Shown: positions 45,441-57,120 of the stretch, one piece after another
Numbering within the stretch: position 1 is the stretch's first letter
Layout of the letters: every line of letters starts with the position of its first letter
DNA from: Bos javanicus
Taxonomy: Eukaryota > Chordata > Mammalia > Artiodactyla > Bovidae
Length of the DNA: 64,000 nt
Assembly: GCF_032452875.1 (NCBI RefSeq)
Contig: NC_083885.1
Coordinates: 64,595,925 to 64,659,924 of the forward strand
Direction: 5' to 3'
Position numbers and translations under genes: made by a program
The notes under the pieces: generated by a model
Database searches by the model: none
What the model was told of the DNA's origin: nothing
The model's input: only the letters and a program-made list of their open reading frames with translations

Positions 45441-45469
45441 AGTTGAAACCCGGAAGAAAGCAGAGAAGT

Positions 45470-45760
45470 CGTGCCCTGGGATGTCAGTGCTGGGGCAGTG
45501 CCCCTCGGTGGGGACGGCGTGGCGCGGGGCGGGACGGGTCCTCCTCCGGCCCCTCCACGGGCCTCCAGCCCCAGCTGGAGGATTAAGGAGAGCAGGCTCC
45601 TGGCGCCCCGCAGTCTGCGGCCGCCGCCGGGGAGTGTCCCGAGAGAGCAGAGGGGCCAGAGGGCTGGAGGCTCCCAGAGGAACCGGAGACCCGAAGGTCA
45701 GCAGAGCCCTGGCCTTCCAATTAGGTTCCTTGTGACCCCGGAGGCGTGCACACCCTCCAC
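45470..45760. other. small GC/CpG-rich island
   Basis: GGCGTGGCGCGGGGCGGGACGG and CTGCGGCCGCCGCCGGGG form a compact CpG-rich patch in repeat-rich DNA. The plus-strand frame at 45471-45788 has no recognisable domain. It may be a small promoter, an exon or a decayed island. Confidence 0.45.
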
Positions 45761-46048
45761 GCGGGGGAGAAGGGCTGAAGAGAGGTGAACTGCCGGAGAC
45801 AGGCCGTTTCCCAGAGAGGCGCCCGGGGTTCCCATTTCACTGTGACCCTTCGACCACTTTGCAATTAAACAGCACACCTCTCCCCATTCCCACCCTAGTG
45901 TCACCAAGGCGCATCCTCCTGGGGTTAGGAAAGCCCTTGGTAGGGGCGGGGATCCCCACACTGAGAGACCATTCAAAATACTGTTTAAGGCAGCGGGAAG
46001 CGGAAAATGCCAGAATTAGGCCTAATGTGTCAAGTTAAATGAATTTAT

Positions 46049-46258
46049 TGGGCTTCCCTGGTGCCTCAGTGGTAAAGAATCCGCCTGCAATGCAGGAGAT
46101 GCGGGTTCCGTCCCTGGGTAGGGCAGATCCTCTGGAGAAGGGCATGACAACCCACTCCAGTGTTCTTGCCTGGAGAACTCCATGGGACAGAGGAGCCTGG
46201 CGGGCTGCAGTCCTTGGGGCCGCAGAGAGTCAGATACGGTTTAGCACAGACGCACACA
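46049..46258 (+). mobile_element. Bov-tA SINE
   Basis: GGCTTCCCTGGTGCCTCAGTGG through CAGAGAGTCAGATACGG is in sense. Confidence 0.92.
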
Positions 46259-46644
46259 AAAGAATGACTGGGAATAATGCAGGGTCTTCCTCTCCCCTGG
46301 ACAGTCACCCGGGCACGCAGGAGACGAGCTTCCACTAGCTTTTGCTGGAAGATGTTGACATGCTGCAGCCCCAGATTCCAGACTCCAAATAAATCTTCAG
46401 TTGCCTGATAATCGTCTCCCCGCCAGCTTCTTCCCACCAAGTGCTGTTCCACGGGGTCAGCTGAAATGCAGATTCTACAGGAAGGATGATGGGCGATCAG
46501 TGGTGAGATTATTCTGTGTTCTTAGCATGGATGATTACATAGCTGTATGCTCAGGCCTTGTTCACATATATGGTTATGTGAACATAACATTCATATACCA
46601 TAATACATATGGTTGTTACATGTAGCACTGTACTCTTTTCTGAT
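46259..46644. other. no gene seen
   Basis: AT-rich on the right; no repeat or exon recognised. Confidence 0.3.
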
Positions 46645-47668
46645 ATTTGTTTATTTCTTTGGCTGCACTGGATCCCAGTTGCAGCATGTGGTGTGGCATA
46701 TGAACTCTCAATTGCAGTGTGAGGGATGTAGCTCCTCGATCAGAGATCGAACCCCAACCCCGTGCACTGGCAGCGCAGAGCCTTAGCCACTGTTTGTTGT
46801 TCAGTTGCTAAGCTGTGTGACTCTTTTGCAACCCCGTGGACTGTAGCCTGCTAGCTTCTCTGTCCATGGGATTCTCCAGGTAAGAATACTCTCAGTTTAG
46901 TTCAGTCGCTCAGTCGTGTCCAGCTCTTTGTGACCCCATGAACCGCAGCATGCCAGGCCTCCCTGTCTATCACCAACTCCCGGAGTTTATTCAAACTCAT
47001 GTCCATCGAGTCGGTGATGCCGTCCAGCCATCTCATCCTCTGTCATCCCCTTCCCCTTCTCCTCCTGCCCACAGTCCCTCCCAGCATCAGAGTCTTTTCC
47101 AGTGAGTCACCTCTTCCCATGAGGTGGCCAAAGTATTGAAGTTTCACCTTTGGCATCAGTCCTTCCAATGAACACCCAGGGCTGATCTCCTTCAGAATGG
47201 ACTGGCTGGATCTCCTTGCAGTCCAAGGGACTCTCAAGAGTCTTCTCCAACACCACAGTTGAAAAGCATCAATTCTTTGGCACTCAGCTTTCTTCACAGT
47301 CCAACTCTCACCTCCATACATGGCCACTGGAAAAACCATAACCTTGACTAGACAGAGCTTTGTTAGCAAAGTAATGTCTCTGCTTTTAATATGCTATCTA
47401 GGTTGGTCATAACTTTCCTTCCAAGGAGTAAGTGTCTTTTCATTTCATGGCTGCAATCACCATCTGCAGTGATTTTGGAGCCCCAAAAATAAAGTCTGAC
47501 ACCGTTTCCACTGTTTCCCCATCTGTTTCCCTGGGTTGCTCTTCCCTTCTCCAGGGGATCTTTCTGACCCAGGGGATCAAACCCAAGTCTTTTGCATTGG
47601 CAGGCGGGTTCTTTACCACTGAGCCACCTGGGAACCCTTAGCCACTGGACCTCCAGGTAAGTCCCAGC
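46645..47668 (-). mobile_element. three-level nest: CHR-2, then Bov-tA, then BovB
   Basis: An antisense CHR-2-type SINE (46645-46794 and 47636-47668) is split by an antisense Bov-tA (46795-46888 and 47530-47636), which is itself split by an antisense BovB 3' fragment (46889-47529). The CHR-2 target CCTTAGCCACTG is duplicated at about 46781-46792 and 47637-47648, marking the Bov-tA insertion. Confidence 0.85.
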
Positions 47669-47699
47669 ATTCTATTCTGTATTTAATTATATGTTATCC

Positions 47700-47930
47700 T
47701 GTTGTTGTTCTATCACTAACTCGTGTCTGACTCTTGGCCACCCCATGGACTGCAGCACGCCAGGCTTCTCTGTCCTCCACTGTCTCCTAGAGTTTCCTCA
47801 AACTCATGTCCATTGAGTTGATGATGCCATCCAACCACCTCATCCTCTGTCATCCCCTTCTCCTCTTGCCCTCAGTCTTTCCCAGCATCAGGGCCTTTTC
47901 CATTGAGTCAGTTCTTCACATCAGCTGGCA
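47700..47930 (-). mobile_element. BovB 3' end fragment, antisense
   Basis: GTTGTTCTATCACTAACTCGTG through TTCCATTGAGTCAGTTCTTCACATCAGCTGG is the terminal BovB segment in antisense. Confidence 0.9.
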
Positions 47931-48118
47931 TAACATTGATCTCCATTATCTTGTAGTAACTTTGGCCTATAATCTATAGAATTTTGAATTACTTTACTGC
48001 GCTCCTGAAGCTAGTGTAATCTTGTATATCAACTATGCTTCAATAAAACAATAAAGGATTGTGTGAAGTGGAAGCAATGGTGTGTAAAAAGTAAAGATGG
48101 GTCTGTTAAGTGTAAATG

Positions 48119-48328
48119 AAAGGGTTTCCCTGGTGGCTCAGTAGTACAGAATCTGTCTGCAGTGCAGGAGACTGGGGTTTGATCCCTGAGTCGGGAAAAA
48201 CCGCTGAAGAAGGGAACAGCAACCCACTCCAGTATTCTTGCCTGGAGAATCTCATGGACAGAGGAGCCTGGCGGGCTGCGGTCCATGGGATTGCAAAAGG
48301 CGGACACAGCTGAGCGACCAAACAATGA
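48119..48328 (+). mobile_element. Bov-tA SINE
   Basis: AAGGGTTTCCCTGGTGGCTC through GACACAGCTGAGCGACC is in sense. Confidence 0.93.
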
Positions 48329-48577
48329 AGGTGCGTTGCTCTGAAAGCAGCTCCTTCGGGGTGGTCGCGCAGGACACCCCTGGTTGCAGGAGAAAGACGC
48401 CTGCTTCGCTTCACCTCGAGCCCTCCCCCCAGATGAGGTTTTTAGTCAGCACCCCTGGGGGCTCTGTAGACAGGCAGGGCACAGCTGGCCTGGGAGGGCT
48501 TGGGAGACAAAAACAACTCAGGCATGTTCAGTCCAAGACAGGGAGTTTCCTGGCTCCAGTAAGCAGAGCAAAGAATT

Positions 48578-48725
48578 GATGCTTCTGAACTGTGCTGTTG
48601 GAGAAGACTCTTGAGAGTCCCTTGGACTGCAAGGAGATCCAGCCAGTCCATCCTAAAGGAGATCAGTCCTGGGTGTTCACTGGAAGGACTGATGCTGAAG
48701 CCGAAGCTCCAATCGTTTGGCTTCT
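48578..48725 (+). mobile_element. BovB fragment, sense
   Basis: TGATGCTTCTGAACTGTGCTG through GAAGCCGAAGCTCCAATCG is internal BovB in sense, lacking the usual 3' terminus. Confidence 0.87.
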
Positions 48726-48949
48726 ACCCGGTCAGTTGAAACCACTGTAACTGTCTCCAGGATGGACACGTGACTCCAGCTGGGAAAGGAGGCCCAGCCC
48801 TGGGGTGTTTGTGGAAGGGATTGGGGATGACTCCTGCTGGGGAAGGAAGGCCAGAGATGGGAGAGATGGATCGCTGGGACCTGGGTGCACCCGTGCCTGG
48901 AGCCAGAGACCCCTGTGCTCTTCAGTCCTGAGTCAGCAGCTGTGTGAAA

Positions 48950-49340
48950 AGTTAATTTTATTGAGCTCTCGTTGCTTTACAGTGTTGTGTTAGTCTCTGC
49001 TGTGCAGCACAGTGAAGTCAGCCACACGTGTACAGATGTCCCTTTTTTGGACTTCCTTCCCGTTTGGGTCACCACAGAGCACTGAGTAGAGGTCCCTGAG
49101 CTCTACAGTCGGTTCTCCTTAGTTACCTGTTTTATACGCGGAGTTAATAGTGGACACGTGTCAGTCCAGTCTCCCAGCTCATCCCAACCCCGCTTCCCCT
49201 TGGTGTCCGGATGCTTCTTCGCTTCCTCTTTGTCTCTATTTCTGCCTTGCAGATAGGATCATCAGTATCATTTTTCTAGATTCCCCACATTTACACATTA
49301 ATATACGAGAAAACTTTTGTTTTTGTTCATTCTTTTGTCT
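48950..49340 (-). mobile_element. L1 3' end, antisense
   Basis: TTATTGAGCTCTCGTTGCTTTACAGTGTTGTG, GTACAGATGTCCCTTTTTTGG and GATTCCCCACATTTACACATTAATATACGAG are complements of the L1 tail. Confidence 0.82.
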
Positions 49341-49654
49341 TAGCATTGGCAGTTAGCATCTCTGTGTCTCATCACTGAAGAAACGTTCCTAAGCCTGTGT
49401 ATGGCCGAGTCAGATGTGCATTTCAGGAGCGTGTCCTTGAGATGGGGGTTGGGGTGGATGGAGAGAACTGAGGGTGGGGTGGACTCGCGTTCTGTGACAC
49501 AGGCGGTGTCTCAGCGGGAGAGACGGAAAACGTGTGTGAGAAAACGGCAAGTGTAGGGGACGTGGGAGCCACAGTTAGGCGTACGAGACATGATAGCTCT
49601 GAGTATGGCGGATGGAGGACAGGGAGGAGTTGGGGTGGTTTGAGTTTGTAAATA
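49341..49654. other. no gene seen
   Basis: The minus-strand frame at 49423-49767 partly overlaps a SINE and has no family resemblance. Confidence 0.3.
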
Positions 49655-49977
49655 GTGTTTGTTTTATTTCGGCTGTGCCGGCTCCACTGCTGCACCGGGG
49701 CTTTCCCTAGCTGTGGTGAGCGGGGCTGCTCTCTAGCTGCGGTGCAGGGCCTTCTCATTGTGGGCACTTCTGCTGCTGAGCATGGGCTCCCAGGCGCTCA
49801 GGCTTCAGTAGCTGCAGCTGCCGGGCTCTGGTGCACAGGCTTAGTGGTTGTGACGCACGGGCTTAGTTGCTCCGCAGCCTGTGGGATCTTCCCAGACCAG
49901 GGATCAAACCCGTGTCTCCTGCATTGACAGGCGGATTTTTTTTTTTTTTTTAACCACTGAGCCATCAGGGAACCCCT
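49655..49977 (-). mobile_element. CHR-2-type SINE, antisense
   Basis: TTTATTTCGGCTGTGCCGGCTC through CACTGAGCCATCAGGGAACCCC, with an internal T run (49937-49951), is antisense. Confidence 0.85.
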
Positions 49978-49979
49978 TA

Positions 49980-50545
49980 ACCGCTATTTTATTTTTTTAA
50001 TTGGAGTAAAATTGGTTTACACTGTTGTGTTAGCTTCTTTTGTGTACGCTGTGGGGGATAGCCTGGAGCCGGGGAGGGCCAAATGAGGAGTCTGGGCTAG
50101 CAGGAACACACTACCAGACGCCGGCCTCCCAGGGGGCTCAGTGGTGAGTGACCTGCCAGAGACGCAGGGGCCGAGGTCCGGTCCCTGGGCGGGGAAGGTC
50201 CCCTGTAGAAGGGCATGGCAACCCACTCCAGGATTCTTGCCTGGAGAATCCCACGGACAGAGGAGCCTGGTGGGCTACAGCCCATGGGGTCGCAAAGAGT
50301 TTGATACAACTGAGCGACTGAACAGCAACAGAGTGTATCCTCGCCTCCCAATTTATCCCTCCCCTCCTCCCCTCTGGTAGCCATTGGTTTGATTTTTACA
50401 TCTTTGACTCTGCTTTTGTAAATAAGTTTATTTGTACAATTTTTTTTTACATTCCACCTATATGTGATGCCGTATGATAGTTCTCTTTCTCTGACTTATT
50501 TCACTCAGTATGACAATCTCTAGGTCCAATATTAGTATTGTATAG
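49980..50545. mobile_element. antisense L1 interrupted by a plus-strand Bov-tA
   Basis: Antisense L1 (49980-about 50060, TTGGAGTAAAATTGGTTTACACTG) is separated by a sense Bov-tA (50119-50332) from more antisense L1 (50333-50545, CACTCAGTATGACAATCTCTAGGTCC). Confidence 0.82.
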
Positions 50546-50735
50546 ATCTACATCCATCTATCCAATATTATACACATGTGTATCTCTATCAGACATTATA
50601 TATATACACACACACAGATGTATGTATGTGTATATATGCACATACAATACATAAAGCTTAATATGTAATAACATTTATTATAAATTTCTTATTTAAATTC
50701 TTATATATATCATTGGTGTGTGTGTGTAAAGACAG
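50546..50735. repeat. AT/CA-rich low-complexity region
   Basis: Interrupted TATATACACACACACAGATG and TATATATCATTGGTGTGTGTGTG runs. Confidence 0.75.
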
Positions 50736-50964
50736 AGAGATTCATGTATAAATTGCTAAAATTACTTATATAAGGGTGGTATGATTACAATAGTTTCTTA
50801 AAGTTGTTTTTTAAGAATTTTTAAAATTAAAAATATAATATGCAATTGTTGATAAACCTCAAACTATATCAGAAATGTAGAAAGAAAAGCTGTAATAGTC
50901 CTTTCCACTTCCATAGAGTCAATAGCTTCTGACATTTTCTTGTTTTTTCCCTCTCAAGATTTTC

Positions 50965-51235
50965 TATACAACTCAGAGAATGAACTTACGGTTGCCAAGG
51001 GGGAAGGATGGGGGAACGGGAGAGTTAGAGAGTGTGGGATATGGAAAACCAACAAGGACCTACTGTAGAGCACAGGGAACTCTGTTGAGTGTTACGTGGC
51101 AGCCTGGATGGCAGGGGAGTTTGGGGGAGAATGGATCTGTCTACGTGTAGGGCTGAGTCCCTTCGCTGTTCACCTGAAACTGTCACAATGCTGTTCATCA
51201 GCTCTCCTCCAGTAGAAAATAAGAGGTTAAAAAAG
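50965..51235 (+). mobile_element. L1 3' end, sense
   Basis: ACTTACGGTTGCCAAGGGGGAAGG, CTACTGTAGAGCACAGGGAAC and CTCCAGTAGAAAATAAGAGG follow the L1 3' UTR. Confidence 0.83.
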
Positions 51236-51370
51236 AAAGATGGCTGTCAGGGCTGACTGTGCTGCACCTGCATGGGGCCTCTCCCTCCACCTCTGCACCC
51301 CTGAAACTCCCCCTGTTTGCTCCATGGTCATCAGTGGAGGAGTCAGCATTTGGACATGAATTCACCTTCT

Positions 51371-51832
51371 CCAAAGCTATGGTTTTTCCAGTGGTCATGT
51401 GTGGATGTGAGAGTTGGACTGTAAAGAAAGCTGAGTGCTGAAGAATTGATGCTTTTGAACTATGGTGTTGGAGAAGACTCTTCAGAGTCCGTTGGACAGC
51501 AAGGAGATTCAAACCAGTCAACCCTAAAGGAAATCAAACCTCAATATTCATTGGAAGGACTGATGCTGAAGCTGAAGCTCCAATACTTTGGCCACCTGAG
51601 GCGAAGAGCTGGCTCATTGGAAAAGACCCTGATTCTGGGAAAGATTGAAGGCAGGAGGAGAAGGGGGCCACAGAGGAGGAGATGGTTGGATCGCATCACC
51701 TACTCAGTGGACATGAGTTTGCGCAAACGCCAGGAGATGGTGAAGGACAGGGGAGCCTGATGTGCTGCAGTCCATGGGGTCTCAAAGAGTCGAACATGAC
51801 CGAGCGACTGAACAACAACAACAGTAACAACC
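51371..51832 (+). mobile_element. BovB LINE 3' end, sense
   Basis: The plus strand encodes MVFPVVMCGCESWTVKKAE and continues to the terminus GAACATGACCGAGCGACTGAACAACAACAAC. Two frames, 51259-51441 and 51446-51760, are separated by a stop, so the polymerase end is broken. Confidence 0.93.
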
Positions 51833-53084
51833 ACCATCTCTGAAATATAGTGGACTTTTCTCTCCACCAAAAAAAATAATAGTGTTAGGGGTTTTGACCA
51901 CGTGTTCACTGTTTTACCCCCCAGTCCTCAGAACACCATTTGGCACGTAACCCAAATGCAAATACTGTGTCAATTCCATCTCAGCGCCGCTTCCTCTCGC
52001 TTCTCCAAGGCCCACAGAGGCGGCCAGTCGTTTTAAACTAAGAACAACCGAAATCTGCCAAAAGCCATGTGCACACACGTGTAATCCAGGCAGCTGTGTC
52101 CAAGGTCATGATTAACTGCTAAGCCCCCCTGGATCTGTGCGTTCACTCGGTCAGCACATTCTCTTCCCGGGAAAGCGGCTGGAGGCCCAGTGGTGTGATG
52201 TAACTCTCACCACACCCCATGAGAAACATGTCTTGTAATCATTTCAGTTTAGAGATGCGGGATTTGAGGCTCAGAGCTGCGAAGGGCAGATCAAAGTGGC
52301 CTATGAGGCCGACCCTGTTTTATGGGGTGGTTGGATGGTAACCAGGACCCCGAATAGGGATCAGGAGCAGAAGTCTGTTTGTGGGCAGAGAGAAACAGGC
52401 GGTGACCTGAGCACAAGAGGTCTGGGAGCCTCAGGCAGCGGCATTTGGGAGCTGGGTCTGGGGATTGAGATTGGGGCCGAAGTTGGAACACACTGGTGGT
52501 GGCTGGACTGTGACCTGAGCTGACTTTTCTGGGGAGGAAAGTTAGTGAGGAAGGCGGATGAAGGCCCTCCACGTCCTCTGTGCTTGAGTTCTGCTGGGAG
52601 CAATGTCGATTTAGTCGTGTCTCAATTGCACACATGAGAAAACCTACCACAGTTTTTCCTGCCTAAGTGACTCAGGGCTTAATTTTGTCTTCTCTAACTT
52701 GTGATGGACTCTCATGGCTCAGTAACTTCACCAAAGCCCTGAGTTCCTCTGTTCTTTCTTCTTCTCCTTTCATAGTGGAAGGCTGTCTTCCTCGTGGTCA
52801 CAAGATGGCTATTGCACTTCCAGGCCTCACACCCATGTTCCAGGCAGGAAGTAGAAGGGAAGGCCAAGTGCCTCCTCCTAATGAAGCTCTGCTTTTTATT
52901 CAAGAAGGAATGCCAAGATGATTTTTGCCCTTGTCTCATTGGCCAGAACTGGCTTGCCTGCTCCATTCATGCAGCTGCAGGGGAGTTCTGGGGTGAAGGG
53001 TACTTGTAACTGAACCCATTGCCATCTGGAACAAAATCAGGGTTTGTTATTTATTTATTTATTAAAGAGCAGAATGGATATAGA
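51833..53084. other. unique sequence; no gene seen
   Basis: About 1.25 kb lacks recognised repeats. Open frames here (up to 119 codons on the minus strand at 52291-52650) have no family resemblance. A short (TTTA)n lies at about 53048-53064. Confidence 0.35.
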
Positions 53085-53295
53085 GTGAAGAGGTGACTCG
53101 TTGGAAAAGACCCTGATGCTGGGAAAGATTGAGGACCGAAGGAGAAGAGGACAGCAGAGGATGAGATGATTCACATCAATGGACATGAGTTTGAGCAAAC
53201 TCTGGGAGTTAGTGAAGGATAGGGAAGCCTGGCGTGCTGCAGTCAATGGGGTCGCAGAGGTCAGACACGACTTAGTGACTGAACAACAACAAGCA
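53085..53295 (+). mobile_element. BovB 3' terminus, sense
   Basis: GAGGTGACTCGTTGGAAAAGACCCTGATGCTGG through ACACGACTTAGTGACTGAACAACAACAAG. Confidence 0.92.
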
Positions 53296-53564
53296 ACCTG
53301 AGTGCTTGGCATAGTCCTTGATGAAGTGGGGAGAGAAGTTAGCAAAGAACGGGGTGTGAACAGGGTCATAGAAGCAAAGGTGTCTCCAGGAGGAGGGCTG
53401 CAGACTTTTCCCCCTCAGGAGTCAGGGTCAGGAGGAGAGAGGGAAAGGGAATCAATCACAGCACCTTTCCTCTTTATCCAGTGCTTGTTACAGGCCAGAC
53501 ATTCGCCCCAAACCCTTTTCCTAACAGCTCTTAGCGCCTTCCCACCACCCAGTGAGTTTTTACA

Positions 53565-53735
53565 TCTTGGTTTATTTCACTGTGTCGGGTCTTAGTTGTA
53601 GCACGTGGGATCTGCTACTTCAGTTGCGGCCCATGAACTCTTAGTTGTGGTCTTTGGGGTCCAATTCCGTGACCAGGGACCCCCTGCCTCGGGAGCCCAG
53701 AGTCTTAACCTCCAGACCACCAGGGAAGTCCCCAC
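53565..53735 (-). mobile_element. CHR-type SINE, antisense
   Basis: TTTATTTCACTGTGTCGGGTCTTAG through CCAGACCACCAGGGAAGTCCCC. Confidence 0.78.
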
Positions 53736-54204
53736 CCGCTGATGTTGGCCCTGTCACCCTCTTTTTGCCTATAGCAAAAGCGTGTCTTCTGTCTTACACA
53801 AGTCAGCCAAGTCTCCTCATTGGTGCAGTGTCTTGAAAGTTTTCATTTATTTTTGTGGATACATAATAAACGTACTTGTTACAAAGATCCCCAAAGTAGC
53901 AAAGACTAGCTCAAGAGTGAATTCTCCCTTCCATCCCTGTGTCTCACTCACCTAGTCTTCTTTCCTGGAGACAACCCGTGTTAACTCACAGTCCTTCTGT
54001 GTTATTTGCAGATTCTGTGTTTAGATTCGTCTACTCCCTAAAATGTGTAATAACCCCCAAATCAACATTCGCTGAGTTTTCCCAGATGTGTGCAGAGTGG
54101 TGAAAACTTTGTCATCCTGCAGGAAGTTCTGCCTTCTCATTTCAGGTTCTGTGCTGTAAGGGGGTGTCTTTTGAGCAGGCTGTTTAGTGCCACTTATGAC
54201 AGGG

Positions 54205-54595
54205 ATTGCTTCCCTTGTGGCTCAGCTGGTAAAGAAGCCACCTGCAATGTGGCAGACCTGGGTTCAGTCCCTGGGTGGGGAAGATCGCCTGCAGAAGGAA
54301 ATGGCTGCCTGCTCCAGTATTCTGGCCTGGAGAATTCCATGGACAGTCTAGCTCGTGGGGCTACAAAGAGTCAGACACGACTGAGCAACTTTCACGGACT
54401 CACTCATGACATCGGGGCTTCCCCGTTGGCTCAGTGGTAAAGAATTCACCTACCAATGAAGGAGATTCAGATTCAGTCCCTGGGTGGGGAAGATCCCCTG
54501 GAGAAGGGAATGGCAACCCACTCCAGTATTCTTGCCTGGAGAATCCCTTGGCTGGTGAGCTGGGGTTGCAAAGAACCGGACACGACTGAGCATAT
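54205..54595 (+). mobile_element. two adjacent Bov-tA SINEs
   Basis: Sense copies at 54205-54398 and 54413-54595 are separated by about 14 bp. Each has its own tRNA-Glu head (GCTCAGCTGGTAAAGAAGCC and GCTCAGTGGTAAAGAATTC). Confidence 0.92.
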
Positions 54596-54764
54596 ATGCA
54601 CAGAGGAGAGCGGCTGACTTCCCCACACTTTGGCCTACAGAGTATTGGATCAAGTATTTTTCTTCTCCAAACTGGTGAGCAACAGGTGGTATGTGGAGGT
54701 GTTATTCTGGGTCTCTTGTACCATGGCTGAAGCCACAGTCTTCATGGGATGTTCATGTTTCTTT

Positions 54765-55092
54765 TCTGTGGGTTGTGGCTAAATCCTGCGACCCCATGGA
54801 CTGCAGCACGCCAGGATTCTCTGTCCTTCACTATCTCGCAGAGCTTGCTCAAACTCATGCCCATAGAGTTGGTGATGCCATCCAACCATCTCATCCTCTG
54901 TTGTCCCCTTCTCCTCCCGCCTTCAATCTTTCCCAGCATCAGGGTCTTTTCCAGTGACTCACAGCTCTTCGCATCAGGTGGCCAAAGGATTGAAGCTTCA
55001 GCTTGAGCATCAGTCCTTCCAATGAATATTCAGGGTTGATTTCCTTTAGGATGGACTGGTTGGATTTCCTTGTAGTCCAAGGGACTGGACAC
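54765..55092 (-). mobile_element. BovB 3' end, antisense
   Basis: GCGACCCCATGGACTGCAGCACGCC through GATGGACTGGTTGGATTTCC; it stops abruptly at unique sequence. Confidence 0.9.
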
Positions 55093-56160
55093 TTAGTTTG
55101 CTTGAACAAGCAGTTGCTTGCCAGCCATCCCGACACTGGGATTAGATCCCAGGAGGACAGCAGGGCCACGGCTGGTGCTGACTGCCCGTGACCCCTGGCC
55201 CAGAGCTGGTGGTTGTGGGAAGAGCTCACAGCTGGCATGTTGTGGGGCTGGGGCTGGGGCTCAGGCTGCTTGACGGCCCGCCATCCCTTGGATGGCCACC
55301 TTTGATGCTGCAAGCCTGCTGCCAGGCACAGGGTCCCTGCTGGTTTATATCAAACCTCCCGTTGGTCTCTTACTGCATTTGCCTGAGTCCTTCCCCCTTC
55401 CCCAATGGCCACGGCTCGGAGAACACCCAGGGGAGCCAACCTCAGGGTCACAGGACTCCTGAGCAGAGGAGAGGGGACTTGAGCTGAGGACAGATGGATT
55501 CGAAAGGGGGTGCAAAGACTGAGACAGCGCGGTCTGATTTGTAACACATGGCCTGGTTTCCAGAGGCAAGTTCAGCTCCTCAGCCTACCATGGGATTTTC
55601 CTCCAGGCTGGAACGCCAGGTTGGATTCCAAGAAATACATACATTGCAGTGTAATTAAGCAAGGAAGCCGTGTTCTTGGAGCCTGGGTGCCGTGTGATCG
55701 GCGTTTGGGCCACATCGACTTCCTGGCAGTAAACAGACTTAAGTGCACCATCTGTTTCGCAGTTATTCCCCTGGACCTGTTTTTAGTCAGTTTCTCTCCT
55801 TTGCAGGTTCTGACAACCTTGTTTTCTTTTTCTCTCCTTTTTCTTTTTTTTTTTTTAACTGATGTAAACCAGTATTTGCTTTTTTTCCCCCCATGTGCCA
55901 GGTTAGATTCTTTTCATTTACATACCATCATTTGTTCCATGAAAGTAAAAAGCAAGCCATCTTTCTGGTCTGTTTTGTCAACATTCACAATGATTAAGAA
56001 TTTACAGAGTTAGTATTCAGCTTTGTCCTCAAACTGAGAGAAGGTAGTTTAAAAAAAAATTTTTTTTTAACATTATGTCAATTTAATATCACTTTATTAC
56101 CTTTTAAAATTAAAATAATAAGCTTTCTTCTTGAAAACTGAAAATTACCCATTCCCAATA
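55093..56160. other. unique sequence; no gene seen
   Basis: No repeat or exon recognised. The 167-codon plus-strand frame at 55510-56013 lacks a domain and its end is low-complexity Phe/Leu from T runs. Confidence 0.35.
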
Positions 56161-56164
56161 ATAT

Positions 56165-56382
56165 GTGTGTGTGTGATCATTCGTGCTGGACTCTTTGTGA
56201 CCTCATGAACTGTAACCTGCCAGGCTCCTCTGTCCATGGGATTTCGCAGGCAAGAATACTGGAGTGGGTTGCCATTTCCTGGTCCAGGAGATCTTCCCGA
56301 CTCAGGGATCGAACCTGTGTCTCTTGCATCTCCTTCGTTAGCCTGTGACTTCTTTACCACTGTGCCACTGGGAAGCCCAGGA
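56165..56382 (-). mobile_element. Bov-tA SINE, antisense
   Basis: CGTGCTGGACTCTTTGTGACC through GTGCCACTGGGAAGCCCAGG, preceded by a short (TG)n. Confidence 0.92.
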
Positions 56383-56514
56383 GTGTGTTCCACAGACTAC
56401 AGGGCAAATACCCAATTAAGGTGATTTTTTTTTTTTTTTTGATAGATAGGCATGGGAAATAAAAGTGATAGGAGATGAGTGAAAATGGGATCATGTGGCC
56501 TTAAAGGTCTGTTA

Positions 56515-56640
56515 ACTTTGGGACTACCCTGGCAGTCCAGTGGTTAACACCCTGCACATCCTGTGCTGGGTAGAAGGATTTGACCCCTGATCCGGGAACT
56601 AAGATTCCATAGCTTCCTGGCTTGGCCGAAAGAAAACAAT
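56515..56640 (+). mobile_element. CHR-type SINE
   Basis: GGGACTACCCTGGCAGTCCAGTGG through GCTTGGCCGAAAGAAAAC. Confidence 0.78.
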
Positions 56641-56934
56641 TATATTGCTTCTTAGGACATCAGAAAGTGCCTTGGGCAAATTCTTGGAGGTGGGGGGGGC
56701 ATTTATGGTCGTGTCTGTTATTGCCTTTTGCAGGTTCTGTCCCCGCTCTGGGGCAGAGAGTCTCGGGTGCTGAAGCCTGTCCTTGTCGGCACTGTGACCT
56801 CTCTGGTGTGTGCTCACAAATCCCCTCTGAGGATGGAATAAATTAGCTCTGTCTTGGGATCCCAGGACGACAGCTTTCTAAAACTCAGAAAGTGGATGTT
56901 TTTAAAAGTCTCTCTTTTCTTGTTTTTATCTTTG

Positions 56935-57120
56935 ATTATAGAAGTATTAGGTAAACAGCGAAGACCTACTATATAGCACAGGGAACTATATTCAGTATCC
57001 TGTGAAAAACCATCATGGGAAAGAATATAAAAAAGAGTGCATACGTATGTTTACCTGAGCCACTTTGCTGTACAGTGGAAATTAACACAGCAGTATAAAT
57101 CACTTATACATCAAAAAAAA
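56935..57120 (+). mobile_element. L1 3' end, sense
   Basis: CCTACTATATAGCACAGGGAACTATATTCAGTATCC through TAAATCACTTATACATCAAAAAAAA. Confidence 0.87.

Noticed and set aside
55510..56013. 167-codon plus-strand frame
   Set aside because: No domain; the C-terminal half is derived from T-rich low-complexity DNA.
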